Assembly: GCF_000234665.1 (NCBI RefSeq)
Contig: NC_018306.1
Span: 124,001-188,000, forward strand
Length of the DNA stretch: 64,000 bases
DNA from: Leishmania mexicana MHOM/GT/2001/U1103
Taxonomy: Eukaryota > Euglenozoa > Kinetoplastea > Trypanosomatida > Trypanosomatidae
Direction: 5' to 3'
Position numbers and translations under genes: made by a program
Notes under the pieces: generated by a model
What the model was told of the DNA's origin: nothing
The model's input: the letters and a program-made list of their open reading frames with translations, nothing else
Database searches by the model: none
Shown: in pieces, positions 10,971 to 21,230 of the stretch
Position numbering within the stretch: the stretch's first letter is position 1
How the letters are laid out: every line of letters starts with the position of its first letter

Positions 10971-13900
10971 TTAAGTTTCATAAAAGATACGTCGCCCCAT
11001 GTTACGCATCCGCAGCGACGACTCCAGCGCGTGGCGCAGGTCGTCGTGCTCCATCCCGGTCAGCTCCATCGCCCGCAGCACACGTGTCACGTCATCCTCG
11101 CTAAGCGTGTCGCTGAGCTGGCCGGCGCGGGAGGCGAGGGTCACGTAGAAGAGATGCCACGGCTCAGGAGATGGGGACTGCGGACCCGTTGACGTCTGTG
11201 CACGCGACGACGACGACGGTGATCGCGTTGCGTCACTCTGGCGGCCGCTGCTGTGGGGATCATCGGTGCTCTGATGGTCCGCATGCAGTGGTGGCGAGCG
11301 CTCTGGTACCGCGGCTTCCCTGGGTGCACCCTTGTGCCAAGCGTCCCTGCATCCGTTGCAGCCGGCAGCAGCGGTGGACGCACTTTGCACAGCCACGGCG
11401 GGGTCGTAAAGCGGGGTGCCGCGACGACTCGCCGCCCTCAGCTCGGCATCCGCGCTGGAGCCGCTAGCCGGGGAAGAGGCGCCACCGCCACGAGCGCCAC
11501 CTGCCCTCTCCCAGCGCTGCAGCGATGCGTAGGCGAGCAGCACACAGCTAATTTCATGCCCGCTGAGGAGCTCCACTTGCTCTCTGAACAGCGGCGCCGC
11601 GTACGCCATGAAGGCAGCCGTCGTAGGCGAGAAGACCTCGAAGAAAAGGATGGCCGTGCACAGCAGCGCCACGTCGCGCACGGCATCGCGGTCGCGGAAA
11701 CGGAGAAGATGTTCAATACCAGCCGCCACCGTCTCTGTCGCCGCTGTCGCCGCCCCCTTCACCTCTCCAGGCTCTGGTCCAGCAGACACACTCGACAGCA
11801 GGTACGTCAGGAACACCTCCACATAGCGCTGGCCGAGGTGATATGGAATACGCAGCGCCACACGATTGCCGCCCAAGGCACCGGGCAGGTGCGGGCGATA
11901 CCGGCGGTCTAGCACGCGCAGCGGCGACAGCTCCGCCTCCTCGACGACGCCGTTGCCCTCCGATGCCGTTGCAGACGCCGAGCTCGCACGACGCCGGCGG
12001 GCACCGTCGGTGGCGCCTTGCGGTGGGGTCTCGAAGTACACAAATGGAGTTATCAGTCGCTGCTGTGGACGGTGCCGCGGCTGTGCGGCGTGACGCGGTG
12101 CTGCCGTCGCCAGCACCTGCACGCTCGCCGTCGCGTACATGCACGCCTGGAGTACATCCATGGCCTCCCCCATCGACAGCGGTGGCGCCCACGCTGCGCC
12201 CATCCGGCCAGCCGCCGAGTACTGATGTGACCACCAACGCACACACCACTCGTCCAGCGGCATGCAGAAGTCTTCGGTACCTGTTGCGATGCAGTCCCGC
12301 CGGAACGCATCGAGTCCAGCATCCGGGAGGCCAGAGGAGGCGGAGGCTGCTGCGTGCCGACCCGGCACACCACCGTGTCGAGGGGTGGAGCTGTGGATAG
12401 ATGGGTCGTACAGCGGAACACCAGGGGCCTCCTCGCTAGGGATGCAGAGGGCAGCGTAGAAGAGCTGGAAGAGTTCCGTGTTAGAGAAGAGAGGGGCGCA
12501 GGACCCAGACGACGACGGTGCACGACCGTCGTGCCCTCGCCACTGCTGACTACAAGAGTTGTGGTGGTGGTGGGGGGTACTCGCCAACAGGGTCCACCGC
12601 GCCATCTCGCTCCCGAGCACGCGCAGCACCTCGCGGATGCCGTACTGGCAGTTGGAGGACTGCACGTACACGTCAACGGCGGTGCGCGGCAGCGAGGCGC
12701 GGCGACCAATGCTGAAGAAGAGCTGCTGGATGTGGAGCAGGCGCCACAGTAGGCGCAGCAGCAGCAGTTGCCGCGGCGCATCTCCCAACGATTCGGGCCC
12801 GGAGGAAGTCGAGTCCTCTGCGCGTCGAGGCCCTGACGGCGGGGTGGCCACAGTTGATGGGGAGCTGCTGCGTGGCTCTGCTCGCAGGCGGTAGCCGCGA
12901 ACGGCATCAAAATGGCGTGGGGTGAGCTGATGCAGTGTACGCTGGATCTGCCCAGCGTACTCGAAAAAGCGTGCGTCGACGGCGTCCACATCCTCGCCGG
13001 TGGGCGGGATGCGGAATGCACCGGCACCACCTTGTCCCTTCATCGACTGCGCCGCCTGCACGCTCGACGCGTCATCGCCAAGGCTGCCGCTCCGGGTGCT
13101 GCAGTTGCTTCCGGAGGCGTTTTGCCGCTGTCCTTGTCGCCGAGCGCGGGCCCAGGCGGTGAGGCTCCGTTGCACCTGCTTCAAGATGCGGTACGCATGG
13201 AGGCACGTCTGCTCGTACTCGCGCAGGCGTCGATTCGCAATGTACGCGGAGGTTTGTCGCCGCGCAAGCTCGAGGGCATCGTGGCGTCGCTGCGGAAGAC
13301 TGCGACGTCGCCGCTCTCTGAGCTCTGGCAGCCTGCCTCGTTGGGCACTGCTGTCATTCGCCTCTCCATCCGTGCCAACATCATTGCGGTCGCGCTCTGG
13401 CAGATGCTCGCGGCTCCGCGGCCCGCCCTGCGCGTCAGCCCTCCTCGTCGATGCCTCCGGAGGGTCCAACGACCATTCGCCCAGCACCGGCGGAGCACTG
13501 GCACCGTGTCGGCTCGCCTCCTCCTCGAGCGGCGTCTGCTGTCTGTTCCTCGGCTCCTCGAGAGCCCTCGCAGAAGTGGCACCGGCTGACAGTCGCGAGA
13601 ATAACGGCGGCGGCGACGACGATGATCGCCTTGTCGTGCCGTCGCTGGATGTGTTACGCGCTGCGCCCCCCCTCACACGACTTGCTCCCTCGACTGGAGC
13701 ACCAGTTCGCGCGGCGCTACCGAGAGCATGCGCGCTCGGGTGGAGGTGAGAGAAGGGGTGAGGATACAGGGGGTCGCTGGCCGGCGGCGATGCTGCAGTG
13801 GTGCCGCTGCAGAGGAAGGGTGCATTGCGGGCACGAAGGAATACATGAAAGGCGTCGCAGGCGTGCGGGGATGACGACACTGCGCTCGAAGACGCGCCAG

Positions 13901-14138
13901 CGACGACTTGTGATGCACGACCCAGCGCTGACGCCGAGTAACCGTGCTCCTGCTCTTGTGGGCGCCCTCCGCGCCGCCCACGACACTGATCATGACTAGA
14001 GTTATGCGTTCCGTATTCACGGCAGGAGACCCGCCGCGCCGCTGCCACTGTGGCGCGCTCGCCATCCCTGGCGGCGGACGTGGGAGAAGACCCACTTGCG
14101 AGAGGCGCAAGAGCTCTGATACAGGCCTTGCGCATCAT
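10971..14138 (-). CDS. Conserved-looking protein of unknown function, probable mitochondrial import signal
   Basis: 1055 aa; family not recognised. The first ATG at 14138 gives MMRKACIRALAPLASG, a short basic amphipathic head of mitochondrial presequence type. A CT-rich tract and AG end 5 nt upstream of it, which fixes the start; the frame is open to 14297 but only with a GTG. About residues 30-330 are low-complexity and probably disordered. Structured alpha-helical blocks follow: RRLREYEQTCLHAYRILKQV, LLLLRLLWRLLHIQQLFFSI, CMPLDEWCVRWWSHQY, YHLGQRYVEVFLTYLLSSV and VALLCTAILFFEVFSPTTAA then GHEISCVLLAYASLQRW. The last 45 residues (DVTRVLRAMELTGMEHDDLR, then RNMGRRIFYET) look conserved. Short helical repeats like these occur in mitochondrial RNA-binding proteins (FASTK/OPR-like), but no repeat consensus could be shown. 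Confidence 0.75.
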   Translation of the reverse strand: MMRKACIRALAPLASGSSPTSAARDGERATVAAARRVSCREYGTHNSSHDQCRGRRGGRPQEQEHGYSASALGRASQVVAGASSSAVSSSPHACDAFHVFLRARNAPFLCSGTTAASPPASDPLYPHPFSHLHPSAHALGSAARTGAPVEGASRVRGGAARNTSSDGTTRRSSSSPPPLFSRLSAGATSARALEEPRNRQQTPLEEEASRHGASAPPVLGEWSLDPPEASTRRADAQGGPRSREHLPERDRNDVGTDGEANDSSAQRGRLPELRERRRRSLPQRRHDALELARRQTSAYIANRRLREYEQTCLHAYRILKQVQRSLTAWARARRQGQRQNASGSNCSTRSGSLGDDASSVQAAQSMKGQGGAGAFRIPPTGEDVDAVDARFFEYAGQIQRTLHQLTPRHFDAVRGYRLRAEPRSSSPSTVATPPSGPRRAEDSTSSGPESLGDAPRQLLLLRLLWRLLHIQQLFFSIGRRASLPRTAVDVYVQSSNCQYGIREVLRVLGSEMARWTLLASTPHHHHNSCSQQWRGHDGRAPSSSGSCAPLFSNTELFQLFYAALCIPSEEAPGVPLYDPSIHSSTPRHGGVPGRHAAASASSGLPDAGLDAFRRDCIATGTEDFCMPLDEWCVRWWSHQYSAAGRMGAAWAPPLSMGEAMDVLQACMYATASVQVLATAAPRHAAQPRHRPQQRLITPFVYFETPPQGATDGARRRRASSASATASEGNGVVEEAELSPLRVLDRRYRPHLPGALGGNRVALRIPYHLGQRYVEVFLTYLLSSVSAGPEPGEVKGAATAATETVAAGIEHLLRFRDRDAVRDVALLCTAILFFEVFSPTTAAFMAYAAPLFREQVELLSGHEISCVLLAYASLQRWERAGGARGGGASSPASGSSADAELRAASRRGTPLYDPAVAVQSASTAAAGCNGCRDAWHKGAPREAAVPERSPPLHADHQSTDDPHSSGRQSDATRSPSSSSRAQTSTGPQSPSPEPWHLFYVTLASRAGQLSDTLSEDDVTRVLRAMELTGMEHDDLRHALESSLRMRNMGRRIFYET

Positions 14139-14143
14139 TACAC

Positions 14144-14188
14144 CTGGAGCGTGCAAACGCACAAGAGGAGGAGGGGAAGAGATGAAAG
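14144..14188 (-). promoter_or_regulatory. Candidate trans-splice acceptor of the 1055-aa gene
   Basis: The minus strand reads a CT-rich tract (14188-14163), then no AG until CCAG at 14145-14144, then the tandem ATG ATG five bases later. The very short leader decides the start codon. Confidence 0.55.
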
Positions 14189-15949
14189 TACTCGGACGTG
14201 TCGATAGGGGGGCGGGGGCGGGCGCTCCGTCGTGGAGAACGACCCCCGCACGAGGAGGAAGACCCAGGAAGACGTGGGAGAGCGAGCGAGAAGCCACGGA
14301 GAGGCAAGCACGGGCGGGAGACAGAGGCTGGAGAAGCAGATCGAATGGGGGAGGGGAGGGGAGGGACCACGCGTGCGGGTCGATCGATCACTGAGTCGGG
14401 CACGACGGCGCACTTCTTGGATGTATTTACACCCATTCCTTCTTGCTTTACGGCCGCCGCTGGTCCCATCGCATGCGCGCGCACGCACAGGTATATATAT
14501 ATATATATATATACGTGTGTGTGTGTGTGTGCCGATGGGAGTGAACGGGTGCAGGGACCATACACGTCGGGCTGACATCGCGTCCCCGCCCGCACTGCAG
14601 AACCGAGCGGCAACAGCGTCGTCCATGCAGAGACACGCACGCCTCGGCAAGCAGAGCAGGGCAAGATCACAGGACAGTGTTGCACCACGCCATCACCCTC
14701 CATCGTGCCCCGTCTTCCGACTCTTGTCGCCGCCCGCCCCCCACCACCCTCCCTCCCTCCCCCCTCCACAGACACACACACACGCGCACGCACGCGCGCG
14801 CACAACCTCCTCCCTACTCCTACCCTTGCCTGTCCTCCGTCTGTGTATACCCGTCCTGTCTCGCCAGCAAGACGAGAGGGAGGGAGGGAGAGGACGGAGC
14901 GTGCGCGGCGCCCCTTTTCCGTCTCTACCTGCGCTTAGAATTTTACGTGACCCGCACCAGATCCTTACCACCACTCCTCCGCTGGGATCTGGCGCGAGAG
15001 CGCGCGAGACAGCGTGAGTGCCCTCACGGGCGCGCAGGCAAGCAGGTACATGTATATAGACGCGTCCACCCCCCTCCATCGCACAGAGAGGCGCCGACAG
15101 CGCCACGGAGGCCTTCTCTCCGCCTCCCCCTGAAGACGTGATCGGGGCAGCGATACTGTCGGCTAGCAGCGACGTCGATGACCTTCATGGAAGCGCCAAC
15201 AGTCCGCCGCCGCCCAAAGCCGGGCCGCACGGCACGGCACAGTGCCTACACGGACGACAGAGTCCGCAACGCCCACACGTGAAAGGAGAGGGGGGAGGAA
15301 GAGCGCGTAACGCACGTCGGTGCAAGCAATAAGGGCACACGCAGGCACGCACACACGCGCGCATGGCTGCTGAGAGATCCACCACGTAGATGCGATGAAG
15401 CAAGCGAGATGCTGGGAGACACGCATACAAGCCTATGGGCAGGAAGGTACGCACAGCGGGGGAGGGAGGCGGAGGGCGACGATGGTGTGCCAGCATACTT
15501 TTAAAGACGTCGCACCCCACCCCTCAGAGAACATCAACAACACACACACACGCACACACACACACACAGCGAAAGGCTCGTGGCAAGCCCGTGCAGCTCG
15601 GCACAGCGAGAGAGAGAGAGAGAGAAAGTGGCGGACGGACGGACGGAGGGACGTAGTGGAGGGGGGGGGGCGATCCACAGACGAGGCGGCACTGGCGCCC
15701 ACACCAGTCGAGCTGGCAACGGCATCACGCCTACCCAATCCGTCCGACTCGGCTCTCTCTCCCCCCCCTTCCCTCCAACCTCCTCCAACGTGTACTATTG
15801 GCATATTCAGAGAAACGCGATAGCGTGCGTGAGCATGCCTCTCCCTCAGCCCCCCTCCCCAATCTGGCGGCGGTGGTGGCGGCGGCGGTGCCGTATAACC
15901 CTGGGGCCTTCGGTGTCTCCCCCCCCCACACCCACCCCTTCCGTCTCGC
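14145..15949. other. Intergenic, no gene seen
   Basis: 1.8 kb between CK2 alpha and the 1055-aa gene. It contains (TA)n at 14492-14513 running straight into (GT)n at 14515-14532, CA-rich tracts at 14770-14800 and 15541-15570, a (GA) tract near 15606-15625 and long G or C runs. No coding frame with conserved content was seen. Confidence 0.5.
14492..14532. repeat. Compound (TA)n-(GT)n microsatellite
   Basis: A TA tract of about 22 bp is joined through ACG to a GT tract of about 18 bp. Confidence 0.9.
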
Positions 15950-17095
15950 TCAGTGCTGTGCCACAGGATAATGCTCCTGCGCGTCCCTCGCCAGCGCATC
16001 ACGCACGGGAGCAAAGAAAGGGTGCTGCATCGCCTCATGGGCCATGATGCGGTCCTGATGGTCGAACTGCAGCATCTTATCCAGCAAGTCCAACGCGGTC
16101 GCGTCGCACCACGACTCCTGCATGGACCCCCTCTTGATGTACCGGCGCCAGTCGACGTGCTCGTCAGGGAGGGCGCTCATGCTCGACTCCACGACGCGCG
16201 ATATGCGGCACTGGTACTTGTCGAGGTAGCGGTACAGCGCCTTCTTGCCAAACACCGCTACAATCTGGAGGAGCTGATCCTCGTTGTTGGCGCCGACGAA
16301 GAAGGGGTCGCTGCGGAAGAGCATGCCAGCTAGCACGCACCCGAGACACCAGATGTCTAGCGAGTAGTCGTAATGGCGGTAGCCGACCAGCAGCTCCGGC
16401 CCCTTGTAGTGCCGTGTTGCCACACCACAGTTGAGTGCCTGCCCGTGGATGTAGTACTCGCCCAGCCCCCAGTCGATCACACGAAGGATCTTGCGCTCGT
16501 GGTCGATCATGACGTTGTACGGCTTGATGTCGCGGTGAAAGATGCCGCGGCGGTGGGCGAAGTCCAGCGAGCGTAGAATCTCGTACAGGTAGTAGCGCAT
16601 GTCGAAGTTCGACAGCTTGTTCGAGTAGAGAAGGTTGCGCAGCGTCGTCGGGTTGTGCACATACTCCGTGACGAGCACGACCGTCTGCGACTCTGCGTCG
16701 CGCAGCACATCGAGAAGGCGGACAACGTTGGGGCCACCGCAGAGGTTGCGCAGGATGCTGATCTCGCGCAGAATCTTCTGGTAGCGCACCGGCTTCAGCA
16801 GCTTGAGGACACACAGGCATCCGTTGTTGCGGTTCCGGCCACGAAACACCTCCGAATACTTGCCGCGCCCAATCTTCTGCAGCAGCTCGTACGGGGCCAA
16901 GTTCGCGTTGAAGTCCACCCGCGCATTTTTATAGTCCCAGTAGCCGACGCCGCGTTGGCGATACACGTACCAGAACGGGTGCTCGTACTCCTCCGGTTTC
17001 GTTTTCTTCACCTTCGCTTCGTCCCCGCTGCCGCCCCCGCTGCCGCCCTGCCGCCCACCGTCGGTGCAGTGGGCTGCGGCGTCTACGTTGGCCAT
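15950..17095 (-). CDS. CK2A: Casein kinase 2, catalytic alpha subunit
   Basis: 381 aa. A constitutively active Ser/Thr kinase of acidic sites. The kinase domain starts near residue 69. The Gly-loop GRGKYSEVF is at 76-84, the ATP lysine K98 lies in CVLKLLKPVR, the catalytic loop FHRDIKPYNVMID is at 186-198, and DWG at 208-210 replaces DFG as in all CK2 alpha. GPELLVGYRHYDYSLDIW is the CK2-type activation and P+1 region. FDHQDRIMAHEAMQHPFF is the C-terminal signature. The N-terminal 40 residues are Gly/Ser and Lys rich and absent from animal CK2. The lysine cluster after the ATP lysine is reduced to KPVRYQKILREI. Start at 17095 gives MANVDAAAHC and is supported by a CT tract plus AG 25 nt upstream; the frame is open to 17473 but low in complexity. 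Confidence 0.95.
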   Translation of the reverse strand: MANVDAAAHCTDGGRQGGSGGGSGDEAKVKKTKPEEYEHPFWYVYRQRGVGYWDYKNARVDFNANLAPYELLQKIGRGKYSEVFRGRNRNNGCLCVLKLLKPVRYQKILREISILRNLCGGPNVVRLLDVLRDAESQTVVLVTEYVHNPTTLRNLLYSNKLSNFDMRYYLYEILRSLDFAHRRGIFHRDIKPYNVMIDHERKILRVIDWGLGEYYIHGQALNCGVATRHYKGPELLVGYRHYDYSLDIWCLGCVLAGMLFRSDPFFVGANNEDQLLQIVAVFGKKALYRYLDKYQCRISRVVESSMSALPDEHVDWRRYIKRGSMQESWCDATALDLLDKMLQFDHQDRIMAHEAMQHPFFAPVRDALARDAQEHYPVAQH

Positions 17096-18554
17096 GTCGT
17101 ACGGCTTCCGCTCGGAGCACTGAAGGGTCGAGTGATATAATAGAGGGAGGGAGAAAGACACAGAGAGGAGAGGTGCGTGCTTGCTGTGGGGCGTCGGTGG
17201 AGGTGCAGAGGCCCACCACGAGGAGCGGGAGGAGGGCCGTGGGAAGAAAGTCGTGACATGATGGACGGGTGTGCGGCCCAAGGTGTTTGTCCGATCGGCA
17301 GGAAAGTCATAAGAGTGGGGGAGAGGGGGGAGGGCCGACACGGACCGAAGAAGGCGCGGCGACGTGCGCGCGTGTGCCGCCGTTCTTTCCATGTAGATGC
17401 GGAACGGGAGCAGGCGTGCGCATGCGCAAGCCCGACCCCTGCATGCAACCCGGAAGCGGAGGGGAGGGGGCATCCCTGCTCGTCATGCCCGAGAGCCGCC
17501 CCCGCAGCGAAACACGTCGTGGAGTTTGGGTATAGATATAAAGAACGACATCGGAAGAGGAGTGCCGCGACGCGACCCGCCGTGCGCCACCGCCCACACA
17601 CATACACATATATAGAGAGAGAAGATGCGCGCAGAGCCCGAAAGCCCGCGCACCACCGCAAGGGCAGGCCGGATTGCGCGAGCGCAGAGAGCGAAAGGAC
17701 GGGGCGGAGCATGGCGGCAGCGCGGGCAGAGGCAGCAACGTCTCCTCAGGTCGGCGGCACTGTTGTCAGTGCGCTGACGCGTGTGCCGAGCAGTGGCGCC
17801 ACCCCGGCCCTCCTCCCACCACCACCACCACCACCCTCAATGGGAGGAGGGTGATGGATTCACCACAGACGCACGCATGCGTCGCGAGTGGCCTGAGCAG
17901 CACTGCCCAACCCCCCCCTCCCCCTTCCCTTGGTCTCCCCACGTGTCTCCGCCTGCCAGCACACACGCCTTACCCTTACACCATCTATGACAGCCAACCA
18001 CCACTGCCACCGCCACCACCTCCCGCACGCCTGCCATGGCGGCCGGCAAACCGAACATCGGAGGAACAAAGAGGGGGGAGGGAGGGAGGCGGCGCCTGTC
18101 CTTCGCCGCACGCTGCCACCGAGTCCCTGGCACGACTTACCTCCAAGGGGGGAGGGAGGGAGAGAGAGAGGGAGACGAGGGTCCCCCCCCTCCCATAGGG
18201 GGCCCTCTGCGCCGCCCACCCACACACGCACAGCATCCTGCACAACCACGCACGCATGAAAAGCGCAGACTCTTACGCAGCCCACCGGCCACAACACCCA
18301 CGCACGCACGCACGACAGGCGCAACCATCCAAGGCCGATTCCGGACCCGTGACCGCCCCGAGCACAACGGCACACGTCGCCATCAACACAGGGGAATCGC
18401 GAGCACACAAGAGATACACGGAGAGGGAGGAAAGACGCCAGTGCTGCTCACGACCCCGCCTACCAACCGTCACCGTCGCCTCGCCCCTTGCGGCCACAAG
18501 CCAGGGGGTGGGGGTAGGAAGTGGAGACCATATGCTGCACATCGCGCCCTTGCG
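17096..18554. other. Intergenic, no gene seen
   Basis: 1.5 kb between RPN6 and CK2 alpha. It holds the CK2 acceptor, a (CCA)n patch at 17818-17835 and several C/G runs. No supported gene. Confidence 0.5.
17120..17173 (-). promoter_or_regulatory. Candidate trans-splice acceptor of CK2 alpha
   Basis: Minus-strand polypyrimidine tract 17173-17143, then the first AG at 17121-17120. This gives a 24-nt 5' UTR before the ATG at 17095. Confidence 0.5.
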
Positions 18555-20144
18555 TCACTTGCGCTTGTCGCCAGGCCTCCTCTGCTTGCTGCCGTTGTCC
18601 GACTTTCCGCTTCGGTCGGCGGCGGTGTCCTTGATGTTGCCGACGCCGCCCCGCCTGTTCTTCCGGTTCGCCTCCTCATCCTCCTCCTTTGCCTTGGCGC
18701 CCTTGTGCTTGGCGATGTTCTCCTCGACGAGCGTGTCGAACTTGCCATTCACCTTGTCGAAGAGCGCCGTGACGAGCGTGTTGTAGCACTCCAGCGCTGT
18801 GAGCGCGTCCTGGTATAGCGTCGTCGGTGCCTGGTCCGCCGCGGCGGCGGCGTCAGCGGCGTTCTCGTAGAACGCCTCGCTGCCGTCCATTCCTGGCTTG
18901 GACGCCTCAGCAGCCTCGTCGTCGAAGACGAGAAGGCAGCGATGCTGCTGATCGACGATGCCGCGCAGCTTTCGATCCAGAATAAGCTGTGAAAGCTTCT
19001 GCTCGACCACCATGGCGTCCAGCTTCAGCAGGTTGCTCACGTAGGTGATCTGCACGCGGTTGTACGGCGACACCACCTTCAACAAGTGTCGCTCCAGCAG
19101 CGTGTTGTACATGTCGTTGACCTGCCGACGCACCACCTCGTCGGCGAGGAGGTTTGTGTCGTTGCTGCCGCCGGCGCCGGACTCCGCCGCCTCGGCGCGG
19201 CACTTGGACAGGATGCTGTTGAAGAGATGCGTGTCCTGCTTGTTGTAGGCGTCTGCGATGCCGCGCAGCGCATCCATGTCCGTGCCCTTGTACTCCAGCA
19301 CGCTCTTGGACGAGAGCAGCGTAGCAAGCTCGTCGGGGCTGTCCGTGGAGATCTTCGACAGGATCATGTAGCGAAGCGAGCGGCGCGCCTGGCGTGCCTG
19401 GTCACCGAGCTGGTGGAACCCCTCAAAGGCTTCGTATAGGTAAGAGTACGCGGTCTTGCTATCTTTCTCCTCCGCGTGCAGCACGCCGGACTGGAGGTCG
19501 ATCTCTGCCTGCGAGAGAGGCGGGCAGTAGATGCTGTTCGCCGTCGTGCGCGCCGAGACGAGCGCCGCCCTGGCCTTCTGGATATCCATGACGGCGTAGT
19601 AGAGCTTGCTCTCCAGGAGGTGGATGTCGAGCAGCAGCGTGCGGTCGTCCAAGCGGCGCACCTCCTTGAGCAGCGCGCTCAGCGACGCCAGGGCGTCGCT
19701 CTTGCGGTTCTCAGCGAACAGAATCTCCACGTAGCGGAGCTGCAGGCGGTGGCGCAGGAAGGTGCGACGCTCCTTGCGCGCCCAGTGTACGGTCTCGAGA
19801 CACACCTCCTCCTGCTGCCTCAGCGGCACGCCGCACTGCACAATGTGCTCGAAGAGTTTGCGCACCATCTTCGTTGTCTTCGCCTTTGGCAGCACCTGGA
19901 AGAACGGCCGCACATCCGAAAGCAGCTGGATGGCGGCCTCGCCGTCTTTAGTGACCGTCAGCAGCTCCGCCAGTCGGTACACCGCCTGCTCCTTGGCACG
20001 GATCGAGTCTCCGTCATCCACCGCAACGTCTGTCGTGACGATCGACTGCAGCAGCTCGCGCGCCGTCGAGCGGTCGCCCCTGCCGTAGTGGTCCTCGGCC
20101 ACCTCGAGGGTGTGGGCACAGTCCACGGAGCCGCCAGGGATCAT
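18555..20144 (-). CDS. RPN6: 26S proteasome lid subunit RPN6 (PSMD11)
   Basis: 529 aa. A scaffold subunit of the 19S regulatory particle lid that clamps core and base together. Helical repeats run from about residue 10 to 330, and a PCI winged helix lies at about 335-410. Diagnostic RPN6 stretches are ALVSARTTANSIYCPPLSQA (195-213), KTAYSYLYEAFEGFHQLGDQ (230-249), SLRYMILSKI (256-265) and VEQKLSQLILDRKLRGIVDQ (380-399). The usual C-terminal helix is represented by LECYNTLVTALFDKVNGKF (451-469). An extra Lys/Arg/Glu-rich tail (478-529) extends past the roughly 420-435 aa of yeast and animal proteins. Start at 20144 is the first Met and has an acceptor signal 21 nt upstream. Confidence 0.95.
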   Translation of the reverse strand: MIPGGSVDCAHTLEVAEDHYGRGDRSTARELLQSIVTTDVAVDDGDSIRAKEQAVYRLAELLTVTKDGEAAIQLLSDVRPFFQVLPKAKTTKMVRKLFEHIVQCGVPLRQQEEVCLETVHWARKERRTFLRHRLQLRYVEILFAENRKSDALASLSALLKEVRRLDDRTLLLDIHLLESKLYYAVMDIQKARAALVSARTTANSIYCPPLSQAEIDLQSGVLHAEEKDSKTAYSYLYEAFEGFHQLGDQARQARRSLRYMILSKISTDSPDELATLLSSKSVLEYKGTDMDALRGIADAYNKQDTHLFNSILSKCRAEAAESGAGGSNDTNLLADEVVRRQVNDMYNTLLERHLLKVVSPYNRVQITYVSNLLKLDAMVVEQKLSQLILDRKLRGIVDQQHRCLLVFDDEAAEASKPGMDGSEAFYENAADAAAAADQAPTTLYQDALTALECYNTLVTALFDKVNGKFDTLVEENIAKHKGAKAKEEDEEANRKNRRGGVGNIKDTAADRSGKSDNGSKQRRPGDKRK

Positions 20145-21230
20145 GACGGCGACTTTCCTTCGCGCTGTGTAAGCGGGGGCGTTGGGAGAGGGCGATGGGG
20201 GGAAGGGGAGGAGGAGGGTGCGGGCACCTCAAAGGTCGCGCGATAAACGCTGGAAAGGCTCTCTGGGTCTACCTGGGTCACCCGGACGCAGCGCTTCGCC
20301 CGCTTCGGGTGTGCACACGTCCCTTTGCTTGGGCGCGCTGTGTGTATGGGCCCTCGACGCAGACGCTCACGGCAGCACAGCTCTGGAAAGATGATCCGCG
20401 GTGCGACGCCGGAGCGAGCAGCGCAGGAGGCACAAGGGGGAGAAGCGGGGGAAGGGCGTATGCACCACACACGAACCCTGCAATGCCAGCGAAGGGTGCA
20501 GCACGCGCCCACGAGAGAGCGAGGGGCTGGTGATACGGCTTCAGGCAACGTGCACTGCCGGGGACACGTACACGGACGCGGAGGCGTGACTCTGTCGGAG
20601 AAATGCGATGCCGTGAGGAGGAGGGGATGGGGGATGGGGAGGGGGGGAGGAGACCAATGACGGGGCGTCAGATGAAAATAGAACAGGGAAGGAGAAGGGG
20701 AGGGCAGGAGGGGGAGGCCACAGCCGTAGCCGTATCTGTCACGTGACGCCCAAGCAGAGCAGGACGGGATGAGGGTGCAGAGGAGCGGAGAGGGAGGGAG
20801 GTGGCGAGTGGCAGTGAGGTGGCGACGCATCCCGTTCGGGAACGCGACGGAACAGAGAGTGGGAGGGGGGAGGAAGAGGAGGAGCGGACGGCTTGCTGAT
20901 GCATGAGCGCACCCTGTACGTCATCGAGGGGCGACGTGCCGACCGCCCTTGCCCTCTCTGTCGCCTTTGTCAGCATGTCCGTGCGTCTGTCGGAGAAGAC
21001 GGGGTGAAGAGCGTTGAGGGAGGGCGCGAGGCGGGGGAGGCATCCTCCCCCGCACACACACACACGCACGCACGCACGTCAGGGCGGAGGCCCGGATTGA
21101 GGTCTTTGTTGTGTGCTGCTGTTATCCAGTCGTTCACTTAAAGCATGTGCGAGCGGACCTCCTCATCCGCGACGCATGCGTCCCCATCGAGCCTTCCTTG
21201 GCCGGGGGAGGAGGGGGAAGAGGTGACACC
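20145..21230. other. Intergenic, no gene seen
   Basis: 1.1 kb between Trm7 and RPN6. The 20620-20730 and 20790-20885 stretches are purine-rich on the plus strand, hence pyrimidine-rich on the coding strand. (CA)n-type repeat at 21050-21080. The ORFs are low complexity. Confidence 0.5.
20165..20218 (-). promoter_or_regulatory. Candidate trans-splice acceptor of RPN6
   Basis: Minus-strand CT-rich tract 20218-20183 followed by the first AG at 20166-20165, giving a 5' UTR of about 20 nt. Confidence 0.5.

Noticed and set aside
9788..11104. 438-aa plus-strand ORF
   Set aside because: Low-complexity Pro/Arg/Ser composition, crosses GA and G/C runs and runs antisense into the real minus-strand gene; no conserved motif.
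14139..14297. Upstream extension of the 1055-aa gene
   Set aside because: Opens only with GTG and would cross the splice acceptor AG 5 nt before the tandem ATG.
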